Part shown: one piece after another, positions 61,924 to 64,000 of the stretch
Position numbering within the stretch: the stretch's first letter is position 1
How the letters are laid out: each line of letters begins with the position of its first letter
Source: Devosia geojensis
GTDB lineage: Bacteria > Pseudomonadota > Alphaproteobacteria > Rhizobiales > Devosiaceae
Length of the DNA stretch: 64,000 nucleotides
NCBI RefSeq assembly: GCF_000969415.1
Contig: NZ_JZEX01000046.1
Span: 1 to 64,000 of the forward strand
Direction of reading: 5' to 3'
Translations under genes and position numbers: made by a program
The notes under the pieces: model-generated
Database searches by the model: none
What the model was told of the DNA's origin: nothing
Seen by the model: only the letters and a program-made list of their open reading frames with translations

Positions 61924-63468
61924 TTAGAACCCGCCGCCCGTCTTGAACCCGCCGTGCTTGCGCGTGCCGGTCGATCCCGTGCGCGGGCGCGAGAACCCGC
62001 CCCCGGTTGGGCGGCTGCCCCAGCCGCCGCCGAACCCGCCGCCGCCACCCGACTTGCTCTTGCCGCCACCGCCTCCGAAGCTCGTATCCGGCCACTGGAA
62101 GCCGCCGCCACCCGGTGGCCACGGGGTTGAGCTGGCGCGTCCGCGGTTGGGCAGCCCGAGGCCCCCGCCCCAGTCGCTGGTGCCCGCGCTCCAGTTCTGG
62201 CTCCTGCGCCAGTGGTCCCAGTAGCTTGCCGCGCTGATGCCGCCCCGCAGGAACTCGGTCAGCATGTCGCCGACGAGCTTGTCCTCGCGGAAGGTCGAGC
62301 GCGGATCGTCGAACCGCGCCTTCTTGAACTCCCACTGGATGTCCTCGAGCTCGCGCCGGCGCGCGGCGAGGGTCTTGAGGCGCGCGCGCTGCTCGCGGAT
62401 GTCCCCTTCCTCGTCCTTGCCGCGCGCCCGCGCCTCGTCGATCTGGGCGACGAGCGTGTCGTCCTGGCCTGTGGAGGTCCGCCGCGCCTCGGCCAGCAGC
62501 GTGCGGATGTCCTCGCGCCCCAGCGCGTCGGCGAGCGTCGTCAATGCCTGCTCGAAAGCCGGGTCCCCGCCCTGGGCGAGGCTCGAGAGCTCCTTGGCGG
62601 CGGCATCGCGCCGATCCTCGGCAGCCACGATCTCGGCGTCGATCGCCTCGATCCTGGCCTGCGCCTTTTCCAGCGCCTCGCGGATGGGCTTGCCGCCGGC
62701 CGCGTCGATGGCGGCCGTTTCGAGCGCGTCGAGCTCGGCTTCGGCCGCCGCCGCGTTCTGCATCTGCCGCTCGGCGTGCTCACGCAGCCGCAGCGGTATC
62801 TCGTTGAGCATGGCGAAGTTCGGCCGGGTCTTGGCAAAGCCGATGAGATTGGCCACCAGCCCGTCGAGATAGCGGATGAGATTGTTGGCGCGGTAGTTGA
62901 CCGTGCCGTATCCGCGGTCCCAGAGGTAGATGAACAGCGGATCGTCGCGATAGGGCTTGCCCTTCTCGTCGCGGTCGGCCTCCGCCTGCTCGGTCTTGCG
63001 CATCGACTGGGCGGCGATGGCCTGCAGTTCGTCGGCCTGCGCGCGCTTCTGCGCGTAGGCCGGGTCCTTGGCGACGACCCCGCCGATCCGGGTCGAGAGC
63101 GCCTTGAGCTCACCCTGATGCGCCTCGACGTCCTTCAGCGCCTCGCCGCGATCCCCGGTCAGCCGGTTGATCTCGGCGTCGATCTCGGCAAGCTCGCTCT
63201 CGGTGCCGGCGAGGGCCTCGGCATGCGATTTCAGCATCTCGCGCGCCTTGCTCTCGGACTGCGAGATGCGCCCCTCCAGCTCGCGCTGCACGGAAGGATC
63301 CAGCCGCACCTGCGCCAGCTTGCGGAAGAGTTCGGCTTCCGTCTCGCGCATCTTGGTGATGATGTCGGTCGCCCGCGCCAGGCGCTTGGAGATTTCGTCC
63401 TCCTCGCGGCGGATGTCGCGCAGCGCCTCCTCGAGCGATGCCAGAGCTTCGGGACCTCGGATCGTCAT
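61924..63468 (-). CDS. Coiled-coil protein with glycine-rich C-terminal tail
   Basis: This is a 514-residue protein I do not recognise. Residues about 1-400 are dominated by long charged coiled coils (RREEDEISKRLARATDIITKMRETEAELFRKL; ARIEAIDAEIVAAEDRRDAAAKELSSL) interrupted by a hydrophobic patch at about 175-215 (PLFIYLWDRGYGTVNYRANNLIRYLDGLVANLIGF). The last 100 residues are Gly/Ser/Trp-rich and low complexity. No signal peptide. It starts 7 bp after the DUF6384-like gene, so the two form an operon that continues past the window. An envelope-associated or scaffold role is possible; no function is claimed. Confidence 0.75.
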   Translation of the reverse strand: MTIRGPEALASLEEALRDIRREEDEISKRLARATDIITKMRETEAELFRKLAQVRLDPSVQRELEGRISQSESKAREMLKSHAEALAGTESELAEIDAEINRLTGDRGEALKDVEAHQGELKALSTRIGGVVAKDPAYAQKRAQADELQAIAAQSMRKTEQAEADRDEKGKPYRDDPLFIYLWDRGYGTVNYRANNLIRYLDGLVANLIGFAKTRPNFAMLNEIPLRLREHAERQMQNAAAAEAELDALETAAIDAAGGKPIREALEKAQARIEAIDAEIVAAEDRRDAAAKELSSLAQGGDPAFEQALTTLADALGREDIRTLLAEARRTSTGQDDTLVAQIDEARARGKDEEGDIREQRARLKTLAARRRELEDIQWEFKKARFDDPRSTFREDKLVGDMLTEFLRGGISAASYWDHWRRSQNWSAGTSDWGGGLGLPNRGRASSTPWPPGGGGFQWPDTSFGGGGGKSKSGGGGGFGGGWGSRPTGGGFSRPRTGSTGTRKHGGFKTGGGF

Positions 63469-63475
63469 CTCTACC

Positions 63476-64000
63476 CTACCACCGTGTCACCGCGCCCCCG
63501 AGCACCGGCACGACATACTCGGGCTCGAGAAAGCCGTAAGTCTTGCGGCCGATTTCGCTCATCTCGAGGATGCCGTCGTCGCGCTTGTCCGCCGCCACCG
63601 CCTGATAGACCACCTCCGGCACGCGCAGGCCCCAGATGTCCACCACTTCGGTCTGCCCGTTCTCTTCGTTCTCGATCGGCAGCGAGAGCTTGTCGCCGTC
63701 GGCGTTGATCGCCTCGACCACGATATAGTAGTTCGTGGCGTCGGTGTTGACCTCGGGGAAGGTCCAGAAGCCCGACTGCACGTCCGGCCGGTTGACGATC
63801 CGCAACGTGTATTCCTGCCGCAGCTTGTCGCGCAGCGCCGTCAACCGTTCGATGGCGTCGAGCGCGCCTTCCCGGTTGCCTTCGCTGGCCAGCGCCTTGC
63901 CGCGTTCGCGCAGCGACTGCGCCTCGACAACGGCCTGCTGCACCTTGGTCTCCTCGAAGATCGTCTGGTAGAGCGCGTCCATCTGCGCGGGCAGGCGCTC
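63476..64000 (-). CDS. DUF6384-like protein, cut by the window edge
   Basis: At least 174 residues are present; the frame stays open to the last base of the window, so the true start is likely outside. A helical N-terminal part (EETKVQQAVVEAQSLRERGKALASEGNREGALDAIERLTALRDKL) is followed by a beta-rich C-terminal part (YTLRIVNRPDVQSGFWTFPEVNTDATNYYIVVEAINADGDKL). It resembles DUF6384 proteins; the family name is a weak recollection. It precedes the coiled-coil gene by 7 bp. Confidence 0.6.
   Translation of the reverse strand, partial: ERLPAQMDALYQTIFEETKVQQAVVEAQSLRERGKALASEGNREGALDAIERLTALRDKLRQEYTLRIVNRPDVQSGFWTFPEVNTDATNYYIVVEAINADGDKLSLPIENEENGQTEVVDIWGLRVPEVVYQAVAADKRDDGILEMSEIGRKTYGFLEPEYVVPVLGGAVTRW

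Overview
This is a GC-rich chromosomal stretch from an alphaproteobacterium, most likely in the Hyphomicrobiales (a Devosia-like organism is a reasonable guess, but no marker gene here fixes the genus). The evidence is the gene content: a ugpBAE-type operon, many ABC uptake systems with Hyphomicrobiales-style LacI, SorC and Lrp regulators, a type-B PutA without a DNA-binding domain, an Omp25-like porin-family protein, and about a dozen copies of the palindromic GC-rich intergenic repeats common in this order. No rRNA, tRNA, CRISPR array, prophage or insertion sequence was recognised.

Layout. 134-3586 (minus): ugpB-ugpA-ugpE, glycerol-3-phosphate-type uptake, divergent from a SorC-family regulator (3743-4681). 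5089-16281 (plus): LacI regulator, two LplB/LplC-like permeases, a solute-binding protein, two ADP-ribosylglycohydrolase-family proteins, a MalK/UgpC-type ATPase, a CaiB-family CoA-transferase and a CitE-like CoA-ester lyase. This long, mostly collinear run looks like one catabolic unit for an unidentified glycoside. 16519-19854 (minus): a transporter-like sensor kinase, a tiny membrane protein and a single-domain response regulator. 19989-21572 (minus): an XRE/ScfR-like regulator, divergent from a complete branched-chain-amino-acid-type (HAAT) ABC transporter (21752-26879). 27014: outer membrane beta-barrel. 27856-32208: divergent Lrp-type regulator and putA; putA carries an intergenic-type repeat inserted in frame. 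32428-34226: divergent amidohydrolase and SDR resembling fucose-type sugar acid enzymes.

34321-48948 (plus) is a candidate oligosaccharide or uronate utilisation locus. It contains a LacI regulator, a heparinase II/III-like protein, an Opp-type ABC transporter with a 640-residue binding protein, a DUF2264 protein, a D-2-hydroxyacid dehydrogenase, an unusual hexapeptide-acyltransferase fusion and a ThuA-like protein. Related palindromes (consensus near ACGCAAANTTTGCGT) lie before the regulator, the heparinase-like gene and the binding-protein gene, suggesting one regulon. 49197-53500: recQ and a malic enzyme (maeB), convergent. 53635-54920 (minus): zinc-type CDF exporter and ArsR sensor behind a 22-bp operator-like palindrome. 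55308-57027: TauE/SafE-like transporter and LysR regulator. 57168-60894: FatB/YclQ-type siderophore ABC uptake operon with a near-consensus promoter. 60953-64000: VOC protein, small P-loop protein, and a coiled-coil/Gly-rich protein next to a DUF6384-like gene cut by the window edge.

Overall this is a nutrient-scavenging region: seven transport systems, most beside their own regulator and catabolic enzymes. The most unusual items are the repeat domesticated inside putA, the ADP-ribosylglycohydrolase/CoA-lyase sugar operon, and the 34-49 kb oligosaccharide locus with its shared operators and fused acyltransferase.
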